Translations under genes and position numbers: made by a program
Assembly (NCBI GenBank): GCA_020848615.1
Contig: JADLHW010000063.1
Location: 22,588-86,587 of the forward strand
Reading direction: 5' to 3'
DNA: 64,000 bases
DNA from: Thermoleophilia bacterium
Lineage (GTDB): Bacteria; Actinomycetota; Thermoleophilia; Miltoncostaeales; Miltoncostaeaceae
In this document: one piece after another, positions 19,048 to 28,233 of the stretch
Layout of the letters: each line of letters begins with the position of its first letter
How positions within the stretch are numbered: position 1 is the stretch's first letter
Notes under the pieces: model-generated
What the model was told of the DNA's origin: nothing
Databases searched by the model: none
What the model saw: the letters and a program-made list of their open reading frames with translations, nothing else

Positions 19048-20790
19048 ATGGAGCTCATCGGGGACGGTCCCGGTGCGGCCGCGTTCGCGGCCGGCCGTCC
19101 GGCCGTCGTGACCGTCGGCCGGCGCCTCGCCGCCGCCTTCGCGGTGATCGCCGCGCTGGCCGGCGTCCTCGGCCTCGTGGCCGTACGGTCCGTCGGCGAG
19201 GTGAACACCACCTACGCGCGGGTGCTGGAGGTCCGGGCGGCGAACCGCGCCGCCGCGATCGGCCTGGAGACCGAGATCGCCCGGGAGGCGGCGGCGTTCC
19301 GCGGCCTGGTGCTCACCGGTGACGACGGGTTCGGCGAGCGGTTCGACGCCGCGTCGGCGGCGTTCACGACGGGCATGGCCGAGATCCGCCGGCGGGACGC
19401 CTCCGCCGGACCCTCGCTGGACCGGGTGACATCCGCCCATGCCGAGTACCTCGCGGCGGTGCGGCTCGCCCGCACCGCGCTGGAGGCCGGCGACCGGGCC
19501 CGCGCGACCCGCCTGGTCGCGGAGCGCGTGGGACCGGCGAACCAGCGTGCCCAGGCGGCCCTGGAGCCGTTCGTGGCGGCGCAGACCGCGGCGATGGGGG
19601 CGGGCCGCCGGGAGGCGGAGTCGGCCACGTCGGCGGCGCGCCTGGAGGTGCTGGTCGTGCTGATCGCGGCGGTCGTGCTCACGTTGCTGCTCGCGGTGCT
19701 CACGGGCCGGTCGGTCACGCGGCCCCTGGCGGCCCTCGGGACCCGCCTGCGGGCCATCGCGGACGGCGACGGGGACCTCACCCTGCGCGTGACGGTGCGG
19801 CGGCACGACGAGATCGGCGCCGTGGGGGCCGAGTTCAACCGGTTCGCGGACCGCGTGCACGCCATCGTCCGCCAGGTCCGGGACCAGGCCGGGGCCCAGG
19901 TCCGCATCGCGGGGGAGCTTGCGAGCGCGAGCGACCAGTCCGGGCGGGCTGTGGAGCAGATCGCGGTGACGGTGGAGGACATCGCGAAGGGCGCCTCGAC
20001 CCAGGCCGGTGGGGCCCAGGCGGCCGCGGACGCCGCGGACACCCTCGGGGCGGCCGTGGGTCGCCTCACCGGCAGCGGCGACGCCGCGGCGGAAGCCGCG
20101 GACGACGCGGGCCGTGCCGCGAGCGGCGGCCACGAGGTCGTCACCTCCGCCGGGGAGGCGATCGCCCGTGTGTCCCGGCGGTTCGCCGAGGCGTCGGAGG
20201 TCGTGGGCGGCCTCGGTGCGAAGGGCGAGGCGATCGGGGAGATCGCGGGCACCATCGACGCGATCGCCGAGCAGACGAACCTCCTCGCGCTGAACGCGGC
20301 GATCGAGGCCGCGCGAGCCGGCGAGGCGGGCCGCGGGTTCGCGGTGGTCGCGGAGGAGGTCCGGGTGCTGGCGGAGGGGAGCCGTGACGCGGCCGCCTCC
20401 ATCGGGCGCATCATCGCCGACATCCAGGCGGGGACCCGGGCGGCGGTGGGGGCGATGAACAGCGGCCGGGACGAGGTGACCGCCGGTGTCGGCGCCGTCG
20501 CCCGGGCCGGCGAGGCGTTCGACGAGATCCGGTCGCGGGTGGAGCGCGTGACGGGGGAGATCGCCGTGGTCGCCCAGGCGGGCCGGGAGATGGAGGCCGG
20601 GGTCGCCGAGATGCGCGGGCGGTCCGCGGACGTCGCGGCGGTGAGCCAGGAGAACGCGGCGGCGGCCCAGGAGGTGGCGGCCGCCACCGAGCAGACGGCG
20701 GCGGCGTCACAGGAGGTGTCGGCGTCCGCGACGGCCCTCGCCGGAAGCGCGGAGGCCCTGGCCGGCCTGGTGGCGGGCTTCACCGTGTGA
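19048..20790 (+). CDS. Methyl-accepting chemotaxis protein
   Basis: TM, HAMP, and [40 protein letters not shown]; divergent from 16943..18727. Confidence 0.95.
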   Translation: MELIGDGPGAAAFAAGRPAVVTVGRRLAAAFAVIAALAGVLGLVAVRSVGEVNTTYARVLEVRAANRAAAIGLETEIAREAAAFRGLVLTGDDGFGERFDAASAAFTTGMAEIRRRDASAGPSLDRVTSAHAEYLAAVRLARTALEAGDRARATRLVAERVGPANQRAQAALEPFVAAQTAAMGAGRREAESATSAARLEVLVVLIAAVVLTLLLAVLTGRSVTRPLAALGTRLRAIADGDGDLTLRVTVRRHDEIGAVGAEFNRFADRVHAIVRQVRDQAGAQVRIAGELASASDQSGRAVEQIAVTVEDIAKGASTQAGGAQAAADAADTLGAAVGRLTGSGDAAAEAADDAGRAASGGHEVVTSAGEAIARVSRRFAEASEVVGGLGAKGEAIGEIAGTIDAIAEQTNLLALNAAIEAARAGEAGRGFAVVAEEVRVLAEGSRDAAASIGRIIADIQAGTRAAVGAMNSGRDEVTAGVGAVARAGEAFDEIRSRVERVTGEIAVVAQAGREMEAGVAEMRGRSADVAAVSQENAAAAQEVAAATEQTAAASQEVSASATALAGSAEALAGLVAGFTV

Positions 20791-20839
20791 CGGGGGTGTG
20801 GCGGCCGTCCCCCGGTGGCGCGGGGGCGGCCGCCGCTCG

Positions 20840-21904
20840 TCACGGCTGCCAGTTCGCGGTGACCGAGACGGTGGAGATGCCGCGCAGGATGATGCGGCCC
20901 CGCCTGCCGCCGATGCCGACGAGCCGCAGCCGGCCGGCGCCCGCGATGAAGTCCTCGTTCATCAGCAGGGTCCGGCCGTCGGCGGACACGGCTTCCGGGT
21001 ACGCGATGACGCGGCTCGATCCCAGGCGCCGCACCGCCCCGCTCGCGGCGTTCACCGTGATCGGCACCGAGTGGTCGTCCCCGCCGATCGACCCGATCAC
21101 GGTGGTGCCGTCCGGTGTCCAGGCGCTGGCGAACGGCCCGGTGATCAGGAACGGGCCGGGGGGCACGGAGGTGAGCCGGCGCGCGCCCCCGCCGCCCGGG
21201 TTCACGGTCCAGATCTGCGAGTGGATGACCGTCGACGGTTGCCCGCCGATCCTGACGCGCCGCCGGGCGTACCGCGTGACCGCGATCCTCGCGGGGCCCC
21301 AGACCGGGCCGGTGGCGTCCCGCACGGCCAGGATGCGGGCCGGCATGCTGGCGGGGTCGGCGACGTACACGTTGCTGGTGGTGCTCCCGAACCGGCCGGC
21401 GGAGTAGGCGATGCGGGTGCCGTCGGGCGACCAGTCGACGCTGTCCACCTGGTTCCCCGGCGCGCGGACGAGCGTCGTGCGGGCACCGGTGGCGGCGTCG
21501 ATGAGCGCGAGCCCCTCACCGCTCACGAAGCCGGCCGCCGTGGCGGTCTCGGTGACGCACACGAGCCGCGTGCCGTCGGGCGACCACACGGGCATGTTCC
21601 GGCAGATCTGCCCGGACGCCACGACCGAGCCGCCGGCGATCGTGAGGATGCGGACGGGCCCCGGCCCGGCGCTCCCGCGGAGCGGCTGGTACGCGAGCCT
21701 GGTCCCGTCGGGGGAGATCACGGCGTTCGTCCCGCGCGCCGCGAGCACGTGGGCACCGCCGCCGTCGTCGTTCGCCAGGTGGATGCGGTCACCGGTGCCC
21801 GTGGGCTTCTGGAACGCGATGGTGGCCTGCCCGGTGGCGGGCACGGCGAGGACGGCGATGCTCGCCGCGACGGCGAGGCGGCGGACGACGGGTGCTGCGG
21901 CCAT
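20840..21904 (-). CDS. TolB-like/WD40-like beta-propeller secreted protein
   Basis: ISPDGTRLAYQP, WSPDGTRLVCV, WSPDGTRIAYS, WTPDGTTVIGS repeats; N-terminal signal peptide. Confidence 0.8.
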   Translation of the reverse strand: MAAAPVVRRLAVAASIAVLAVPATGQATIAFQKPTGTGDRIHLANDDGGGAHVLAARGTNAVISPDGTRLAYQPLRGSAGPGPVRILTIAGGSVVASGQICRNMPVWSPDGTRLVCVTETATAAGFVSGEGLALIDAATGARTTLVRAPGNQVDSVDWSPDGTRIAYSAGRFGSTTSNVYVADPASMPARILAVRDATGPVWGPARIAVTRYARRRVRIGGQPSTVIHSQIWTVNPGGGGARRLTSVPPGPFLITGPFASAWTPDGTTVIGSIGGDDHSVPITVNAASGAVRRLGSSRVIAYPEAVSADGRTLLMNEDFIAGAGRLRLVGIGGRRGRIILRGISTVSVTANWQP

Positions 21905-21982
21905 GGAGGTCTCCTGGGACGGTGCGCCGTGCGTGGACGTGCAGATGCTCGCATCCGGGGGCGACGGTGCCCGGCGGTCGCG

Positions 21983-22678
21983 TCAGCCGATGACGACGCC
22001 GCCGCCACCGCCGGTGCGGCCGCCGGACGTGACCACGACGCGGCGCACCGCGTCGGAGGATCCCCACAGCTGCGGGTTCTCCGGGTTGAAGTGGACCCGG
22101 ATGCGCTTGGCTCCGGCGGTGTCCGTCCCCTTCACGGTGAAGAAGCCCTTGGCGTTGGGGTGCACCTCGTCGCCCAGCGGGGTGATCGCATTGGGGCCCA
22201 CCTTGCGCACCATCGTCACGCCGGCGGTCCGCCCGAGCAGGCCCACCAGGGGCGGGGCGACCTGCGGGAGGATGCGTCCCCTGATGACGATGCGGCCCTT
22301 CGTGAGGGTCCTGACCGAGATGATCTTCACGCGGCTGCGGCCCGCCTGGGGCGTGACGCCCGCGGAGTCCGCCGCGGTGGCGGCGCCGGTGCCGTCGGTG
22401 GCCGTCACCCGGCAGCTCAGCGGGACGCCGTACCGGTAGTAGGGGTCGGCGATCCGCAGCGTCGGGCCGGTGGCGCGGGTGGAGCCGTTGAAGATCCACT
22501 CGTACGTGTACGACACCGGGGTCCCGGCCCACGTGCCGGTGGAGCACTTCACGGTCTCGCCATAGCGCACGTCGCCGGTGATGGCCGGCTGGGCCACGAC
22601 GCTCGGCGCCGCCGCCGCCGTGGTGGCACACGCGGCGACCACGACGAGCGCGCTGCCGGTGAGGTGCTTCAGTCGCAT
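21983..22678 (-). CDS. Secreted hypothetical protein with Ig-like/PKD-like fold
   Basis: Signal peptide MRLKHLTGSALVVVAACATTAAAAPSVVA; CSTGTWAGTPVSYTYEWIFNGSTRATGPTLRIADPYYRYGVPLSCRVTATDGTG. Confidence 0.65.
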   Translation of the reverse strand: MRLKHLTGSALVVVAACATTAAAAPSVVAQPAITGDVRYGETVKCSTGTWAGTPVSYTYEWIFNGSTRATGPTLRIADPYYRYGVPLSCRVTATDGTGAATAADSAGVTPQAGRSRVKIISVRTLTKGRIVIRGRILPQVAPPLVGLLGRTAGVTMVRKVGPNAITPLGDEVHPNAKGFFTVKGTDTAGAKRIRVHFNPENPQLWGSSDAVRRVVVTSGGRTGGGGGVVIG

Positions 22679-22809
22679 CGAAACCCCCGGGAACGTGGAT
22701 GGCGGCGCCCATCACAGCACGCGAACCGGTGTGCTCCAAAAGGCGGGTCGGCACGCGTCGCATCCGGCGGTGCCGGGGCGCCGCGAGGTCCCTGAGCACG
22801 CGACCGAGG

Positions 22810-23004
22810 TCAGCCGCGCCGGGACGCCGCGGGGTCAGCGCGTGGCCGCAGGGCCCGGACGGCCTCGACGCCTCGCACGCCCTCGCCACGCGCGATCTCG
22901 TCTCGGGCGGCGGTGAGGTCGCGGAGCGCCTCCGGGCCGGCGAGCAGGGACGCCGTCTCCTCCTCGATGCGTTCGTCCGACGGGTCCTCGTGGTGTTCGG
23001 TCAT
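22810..23004 (-). CDS. Small acidic protein, antitoxin-tail-like
   Basis: MTEHHEDPSDERIEEETASLLAGPEALRDLTAARDEIARGEGVRGVEAVRAL resembles the C-terminal part of Phd/YefM-type antitoxins; 54 bp after the XRE gene. Confidence 0.4.
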   Translation of the reverse strand: MTEHHEDPSDERIEEETASLLAGPEALRDLTAARDEIARGEGVRGVEAVRALRPRADPAASRRG

Positions 23005-23058
23005 GTGGGGCGGTGCGCGTCGTGGGGCCGGGTCATCGGTCCCGTCGGGAGTGGGGGC

Positions 23059-23583
23059 TCATCCAGTGGCCGGCTGCCGCAGGACCTCGTCGCGCTCCCG
23101 CTGGGTGAGCACGCCGCGCATGGGTGAGACCTCCCGCATCTCGATGGCATCGGTGTCGAGGCCGGTGAGGATCCGGTGCAACCCGGGCAGGTCGCCTTCG
23201 CCCACCAGGGTGCTCCACCGCTCGAGGTTGGTGCGGTGCGGCTCTCCGCGAAGGTCGTCGCGAAGCCGCTCGATGTTGCCGAGGAGCCGGGGCGTCCATT
23301 CCTCGAGCGTCCGCCGGTCCAGGAGGGTGGAGATCCGGCGGTGCAGCAGCCACGACCGCCGGACCGATCTCGGCATCTCGAGCCGGACCGGGCGGCGGAC
23401 GACCTCCAGGCCGAACCCCATGCACGACAGCAGCCGTCCGAGCATCTCGTCGCTGGGCTCGACCCGCCCGGAGAGCATCTGGCTGATGCTCGGCTGGCGG
23501 ACTCCGCTGAGTCGCGCGAGCTCCGACTGGGTCGTGCCCGTCTCGCTCATCACCCTGCCGAGGATGTCACGCCGCTCGCTCAC
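23059..23583 (-). CDS. XRE-family regulator, antitoxin-like with C-terminal extension
   Basis: HTH TTQSELARLSGVRQPSISQMLSGRVEPSDEMLGRLLSCMGFGLEVV; C-terminal EMREVSPMRGVLTQRERDEVLRQ; GTG start after the operator-like repeat. Confidence 0.8.
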   Translation of the reverse strand: MSERRDILGRVMSETGTTQSELARLSGVRQPSISQMLSGRVEPSDEMLGRLLSCMGFGLEVVRRPVRLEMPRSVRRSWLLHRRISTLLDRRTLEEWTPRLLGNIERLRDDLRGEPHRTNLERWSTLVGEGDLPGLHRILTGLDTDAIEMREVSPMRGVLTQRERDEVLRQPATG

Positions 23584-23589
23584 GGGAGG

Positions 23590-23612
23590 TGTATAGCAGC
23601 TGACGCTATACA
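23590..23612. promoter_or_regulatory. Operator-like inverted repeat overlapping the promoter of the XRE gene
   Basis: tgtatagc-agctgac-gctataca, perfect 8-bp arms; minus strand carries TGCTATAC as extended -10. Confidence 0.65.
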
Positions 23613-23696
23613 TGAGCAAGGATCGGCGCTGCCGGGTGGGGACACCATGCGGACACGGAGCGGCTCGGAGTCGGTCACACCGCCGATTCAAGGCAA

Positions 23697-23726
23697 CAAA
23701 AAAGCCCCACGTTTGCGGGGCTTTTC
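23697..23726 (-). terminator. Canonical Rho-independent terminator downstream of tRNA-Asn
   Basis: aaaaaagcccc-acgtttgc-ggggctttt; U-tract on both strands. Confidence 0.9.
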
Positions 23727-23732
23727 ATGAAG

Positions 23733-23804
23733 CTCCTCGGGTAGGACTCGAACCTACAACCCTCCGGTTAACAGCCGGATGCTCTACCATTGAGCTACCG
23801 AGGA
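23733..23804 (-). tRNA. tRNA-Asn (anticodon GTT)
   Basis: Minus strand TCCTCGGTAGCTCAATGGTAGAGCATCCGGCTGTTAACCGGAGGGTTGTAGGTTCGAGTCCTACCCGAGGAG folds as a cloverleaf; 7-bp acceptor; GTT anticodon; CCA not encoded. Confidence 0.96.
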
Positions 23805-23852
23805 ACGCTTGATCCGGAATCGTATCGGATCATCCCGCCGGACGCTTGAAGG

Positions 23853-24527
23853 TCAGGGCCTCCGCGGCGGCTCGGTGAACCGGTGCAGGTAGATCACGCG
23901 TCCCTGCTCGTCCGGCCGCCCCTCGTACCGGACCTCCTCGCGCTCGTGGCGCCACCCGGCCTCCCGCATCTCGGTGACCAGGGACGACGCCGCGGGCCGC
24001 CGTGGGTCGGCGATCAGGACGGTCCCGCCGGGCCGCACCAGCCGCAGGATGAGGGCGGCGAGCTGCGGCCCGTGCCGGTTCTCGTACGCCACGTCCGCGC
24101 CGATCACCAGGTCCCAGGGGCGGGCGGCGAGCAGGGCCTCGGGCGGGGCGCCCCAGTCGGCCTCCATCGTGGGCAGCTCCCGGAGCCGGTTGGCGTTCGC
24201 GTTCGCCCTGGCGAACTCCAGGGCCTCCGGGTACCAGTCGGTCGCCAGGACGTCCGCGCCGCCGCGCAGGGCGACCATGGAGGGCAGGCCCAGGCCCGCG
24301 CCCACCTCCAGCACCCGCAGGCCGGCGAGGTCCATGGTGGTGAGGTGCGCGGCGAGCACGATCCCCGACGGCCACAGGTCCGCCCAGTACGGGAGCCGCT
24401 CGTCGAGGGCGTACTCCTCCTCGTCGATGAGCTCCTCGGCCTGGCGGGGGTGGGTCACGCTGAGCCGCAGACGGCCGACGAGCACGTCGTCGGTCACCAG
24501 GTCGTAGCCCTCCGGGAAGCCCGTCAC
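23853..24527 (-). CDS. Class I SAM methyltransferase (protein lysine methyltransferase-like)
   Basis: LRVLEVGAGLGLPSMVALRGGADVLATDWYPEALEFARANA; WDLVIGADVAYE; GTG at 24527 preceded by TAGCCT-N8. Confidence 0.8.
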   Translation of the reverse strand: MTGFPEGYDLVTDDVLVGRLRLSVTHPRQAEELIDEEEYALDERLPYWADLWPSGIVLAAHLTTMDLAGLRVLEVGAGLGLPSMVALRGGADVLATDWYPEALEFARANANANRLRELPTMEADWGAPPEALLAARPWDLVIGADVAYENRHGPQLAALILRLVRPGGTVLIADPRRPAASSLVTEMREAGWRHEREEVRYEGRPDEQGRVIYLHRFTEPPRRP

Positions 24528-24611
24528 GGCGCGGGAGGCTACCGGGCTCGACCCCGCCCGTCCCGGCCCGCTATCCTCCACCGGTCGTCCGATGGATCAA
24601 GGGAGCAGTGG

Positions 24612-25004
24612 ATGAGCGAGGAGACCGAGGGCACCGTGGCCGAGGAGGCCGTCGAGGAGGCCCCCGCCGCAGAGACCGAGGTCGCCGTCGCCGAGCCGGC
24701 CGCCGAGGCCGAGGAGGCGGTGGAGGAGCAGGATGAGGCCCCCGCCGATGAACCCGTCGCCGAGACCGCCGCGGAGCCCGTCGCCGCCGCGACGCCGCTG
24801 CGCCGCGAGGCGCTCGTCTACCTCTGCGAGCGCGGGCACCGCACCCTCATCATGTTCGGGGAGCCGCCCGCGACCTGCAACGCGCAGATCACGCGGAATC
24901 AGCTCTGCGGCCGCCAGATCTACCACATGACCGAGCTGCCCGAGCAGGTGCAGAAGGCGCTCAACCCGATCAAGGCCTCCAAGAAGAAGGCCGGCAAGAA
25001 GTAA
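24612..25004 (+). CDS. Acidic N-terminus / zinc-finger-like / Lys-rich tail protein
   Basis: MSEETEGTVAEEAVEEAPAAETEV... YLCERGHRTLIMFGEPPATCNAQITRNQLCGRQIYHM ... KASKKKAGKK; SD gggag. Confidence 0.7.
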   Translation: MSEETEGTVAEEAVEEAPAAETEVAVAEPAAEAEEAVEEQDEAPADEPVAETAAEPVAAATPLRREALVYLCERGHRTLIMFGEPPATCNAQITRNQLCGRQIYHMTELPEQVQKALNPIKASKKKAGKK

Positions 25005-25046
25005 CGCCGCTCCGCCGGCTCGCCGTCGCCCCTCGTGGGGCGGCGG

Positions 25047-25373
25047 TCAGCCGCGGGCGCGCAGGGCCAGCTCCGCGAGACGGCCCAGCAGCGGACGCAG
25101 CGGCGGCGGCGCCGAGGCGTCGTCGCAGCTCACGCGCACCGCCCCGTCGGGGGCGTCGATGCGCAGCACGTAGCGCACCGCGTCCGGCGGGCCGCCGGAC
25201 CCCGGGGCCGCGTCCTCCGCCGCCGGCTCCTCGGCGAGCACGCCGGAGGCGTCCACCAGGCCCCGCAGCTCCTCGGCCTCCGGTGCGGGCAGGGCGTCCA
25301 CGTCCACCTCCATCCGCAGGGGCTCGGCCATCAGCCCGGCGTACCCCCCGGACATCTCGAACCGGATGCGCAC
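25047..25373 (-). CDS. Emfourin-like protealysin inhibitor
   Basis: VRIRFEMSGGYAGLMAEPLRMEVDVDALPAPEAEELRGLVDAS, emfourin-type N-terminus; immediately downstream of the M4 protease. Confidence 0.75.
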   Translation of the reverse strand: MRIRFEMSGGYAGLMAEPLRMEVDVDALPAPEAEELRGLVDASGVLAEEPAAEDAAPGSGGPPDAVRYVLRIDAPDGAVRVSCDDASAPPPLRPLLGRLAELALRARG

Positions 25374-25375
25374 CG

Positions 25376-26425
25376 CTACCGCGGCAGCCCGACGGCGGCG
25401 AACGCCTCGCGCACGGCGTCCGGGGTCCCGGCGGGCACGTCGCCGGTGCGGGCCAGCTCCGTGGCGCAGGCGCCGATGACCGACACCGCGTCGTTGAACG
25501 CCGCCGTCGCCCACAACCGCAGCAGGGCCGTGTACCACACCCGCATCGCCGCGGGCGTCCCGACGCGCAGGGCGGTGAGGACGAACGCGCGGTTCGGGAT
25601 GCCGCTGTTGATGTGCACCCCGCCGTCGTCGTCCTGGCCGGTGTAGAGGTCGTCCATGTGCGCCGGCTGCGGGTCCCTGCCGAGCACGTCGTCGTCGTAG
25701 GCGGTGCCCGGGTCCTTCATCGACCGGATCGCGACGCCGGTGACCTGCGGGCCGATGACCTCGTTGCCCACCAGCCAGTCCGCGTCCTGGGCGGTCACCC
25801 CCTCGGCGTGCTGGCTGATGGCCGCGCCGAACACGTCCGAGAAGTGCTCGTTCAGCGCCCCCGACTGGCCCCGGTACTCGAGCGCCGCGGTGAACTGGGT
25901 CACGCCGTGCGCGAGTTCGTGGGCCACCACCTCCAGGGACCGGGTGAAGCTGAGGAACACCCTCCCGTCGCCGTCGCCGAAGGTCATCTCGTCGCCGTCC
26001 CAGTAGGCGTTCATGTAGCGGACGCCGTAGTGGACGTTGAGCAGCAGCGGCATCCCGTGGCCGTCCACGGAGTCCCGTGACAGATGGGACCGCAGGTAGT
26101 CGCGCACCGTGCCGGCGTGGTCGTACGCGGCGTCGGCGTCCGGGTCGCCGGTGGGCGCGGCGCCCTCGGCGCGCACCCGGCGGACGCGCTGCTCCCATGT
26201 CCCCGAGGAGTCCCACACCTCGCGCCCCGCGGCGGCGCCGGTCGCCGGCTCCGGCTGGACGGCCAGGACGCCCGGGGCCGCCCGGGTGGCGAGCCGGCGC
26301 AGGCGCGCGTGGCGGGACAGGGTGGCGGACACGCGCGCCCGCTCCCGGACCTCGGGGTCCTCCGAACGGGCGATGCGGTCCAGCAGGTACGGCGGGACGA
26401 AACAGCAGCGGCATGCGCGGCCCAT
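25376..26425 (-). CDS. M4 metallopeptidase, protealysin-like
   Basis: VVAHELAHGVTQF zinc site; EYRGQSGALNEHFSDVFG; short propeptide CRCCFVPPYLLDRIA. Confidence 0.93.
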   Translation of the reverse strand: MGRACRCCFVPPYLLDRIARSEDPEVRERARVSATLSRHARLRRLATRAAPGVLAVQPEPATGAAAGREVWDSSGTWEQRVRRVRAEGAAPTGDPDADAAYDHAGTVRDYLRSHLSRDSVDGHGMPLLLNVHYGVRYMNAYWDGDEMTFGDGDGRVFLSFTRSLEVVAHELAHGVTQFTAALEYRGQSGALNEHFSDVFGAAISQHAEGVTAQDADWLVGNEVIGPQVTGVAIRSMKDPGTAYDDDVLGRDPQPAHMDDLYTGQDDDGGVHINSGIPNRAFVLTALRVGTPAAMRVWYTALLRLWATAAFNDAVSVIGACATELARTGDVPAGTPDAVREAFAAVGLPR

Positions 26426-26439
26426 GCTTCCTCCTCGGC

Positions 26440-28233
26440 TCAGCCCGCCTCGGCGGCCTCCACCATGCGGGTCATCTCCGCGAACCCGGGCTCCCAGCAC
26501 GCCGGGTCGTCCAGGTCCACCCCGAGCGGGCGCAGCAGGTCCGCGGGTGCGGCGCTGCCGCCGGCGGCCAGGAACGCCATGTACCGCTCCGCGAACGGGG
26601 CGCCCTCCGCCCGGTACCGGGAGTACAGGGCGAGGGTCACCAGGTGCGCGAACACGTACGCATACGTGTAGAAGCGCGTCGAGATGAAGTGCGGGATGTA
26701 CGACCACCCCAGGCGGTACCCCTCCGGCAGGCCCACCGAGTCGCCGTAGTACGCGCGGTTGCGGTCCAGCCAGATCTCCGAGAGGCGGTCGGCGGTGAGC
26801 GTCTGGCCCTCCGCGCGGATCCCGTAGGCCCGCTGCTCGTACCGCGCCAGGACCGTCTGCCGGAACACCGTCGCGAAGCTGCCCTCCACCCGCTCGCAGA
26901 TGAGGGCCCGCCGTGTCGCGGGGTCGGTCTCGGTGCCCATGAGGTGATCGAACGTGAGCAGCTCCGCGAACGTGGACGGCACCTCCGCCAGCGCGAGGCC
27001 CGTGTGCACCGACAGGGCGGTCTGCCGGGACGCCGCCAGGGTGAAGTGCATGCCGTGACCCAGCTCGTGGGCGAGGGTCATGACGTCGTCCATGCGGTCC
27101 GTGAAGTTCATGAGCACGTACGGGGAGGCGTCCTGCGCCACCGACGCGCAGAACGCGCCGCCGCGCTTGCCCGTGCGGGGCTCGGCGTCCACCCGGCGCT
27201 CGGTGAAGAAGCCCCCGGCGATCTCCGCGATGCGCGGCGAGAAGCGCCCGAAGGAGGTGTCGATGAGCCGGCGGGCCTCCGGGAAGTCCACGCCGCGGCC
27301 CGCGCCGATGGGCGCGTACTGGTCCCACAGCTCCAGCCGGTCGAGGCCGAGGATCCCGGCCTTCGCGCGGAACCAGCGCTGCGCGAGGCCGTAGTTGGCC
27401 TCCACCGCGTCCATCATGGTGTCCACGACGGCGCGGTCCAGCTCGTTGCGCAGGTGCGTGCGGTCCATCGGGTCCTCGTGCCCGCGCAGGCGGTCCATCG
27501 CCAGGCGGTCCGCCACCAGCGTGTCGTACACGTGCGACAGGGTGTCGGCGTGCGGGTCCAGGCCCTCGTACAGGGCCTCCAGCGCTCGTCGCCGCAGGTC
27601 CCGCCCCGGGTCGCGGACGTGGGCGAGCAGCCGGTCGATGGTGTGCGGTTCCGGGCCGTCCCCGGCGTCGAACGCGACCTCCAGGGTGGAGGTGATGCGG
27701 GAGAACAGCGTCTGCCAGGCGCTGGTGGCCGCGGGCTCCCGCTCGGCGAGCATCCGCTCCTCCGGCTCGCTGAGCATGTACGGCGCGAACCGGCGCATCC
27801 CGATGAGGTGATGGCGGTCGGCGGCCACCTGCGGGCTGTCCGCCAGCTCCACCGCGCGGACCTCGTCGAGGGCCATCCACTCCAGCTCGAAGAACCGCAG
27901 GGCGTTGCCGGCCTCCACGAGGCTGCGGTCGATGAACGCGGAGAGGTCCCGGTTCTCCTCGTCGGTCACGTCCACCGACTCGCGCAGGTGGGCGTAGGAG
28001 CTCACGCGCGAGAGCTCGTTGTCGAGCACGGCGAGCTCGGCGAGCGCCTCCGCCAGGCCGTCGGCGGTGATCGTCGCCAGGGCGCCGCGGTACGCCGACT
28101 CGAATGCGCGGGACCGCTCCAGCGCGGCCTGCATGCGCCGGCGAGCCTCCTGGGCGCCGTCGACGAGGGGGGCGAGGTCCCAGCGGACGCCTGCGGCGTT
28201 GGGACCGGTGGGGGCAAGGGTGTCGGTCGTCAT
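26440..28233 (-). CDS. pepF: Oligoendopeptidase F, M3 family
   Basis: TLAHELGHGMHF; SYAHLRESVDVTDEENRDL; ATG preceded by TACCCT-N7. Confidence 0.92.
   Translation of the reverse strand: MTTDTLAPTGPNAAGVRWDLAPLVDGAQEARRRMQAALERSRAFESAYRGALATITADGLAEALAELAVLDNELSRVSSYAHLRESVDVTDEENRDLSAFIDRSLVEAGNALRFFELEWMALDEVRAVELADSPQVAADRHHLIGMRRFAPYMLSEPEERMLAEREPAATSAWQTLFSRITSTLEVAFDAGDGPEPHTIDRLLAHVRDPGRDLRRRALEALYEGLDPHADTLSHVYDTLVADRLAMDRLRGHEDPMDRTHLRNELDRAVVDTMMDAVEANYGLAQRWFRAKAGILGLDRLELWDQYAPIGAGRGVDFPEARRLIDTSFGRFSPRIAEIAGGFFTERRVDAEPRTGKRGGAFCASVAQDASPYVLMNFTDRMDDVMTLAHELGHGMHFTLAASRQTALSVHTGLALAEVPSTFAELLTFDHLMGTETDPATRRALICERVEGSFATVFRQTVLARYEQRAYGIRAEGQTLTADRLSEIWLDRNRAYYGDSVGLPEGYRLGWSYIPHFISTRFYTYAYVFAHLVTLALYSRYRAEGAPFAERYMAFLAAGGSAAPADLLRPLGVDLDDPACWEPGFAEMTRMVEAAEAG

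Noticed and set aside
22810-23804. Genomic island or prophage remnant integrated at tRNA-Asn
   Set aside because: No integrase, and I saw no duplicated tRNA 3' end; the XRE pair alone is not enough evidence.
23810-23832. tgatccg-gaatcgtat-cggatca repeat upstream of tRNA-Asn
   Set aside because: Likely part of the tRNA promoter (TACGAT -10 on the minus strand lies in the spacer); arms too short to claim regulation.
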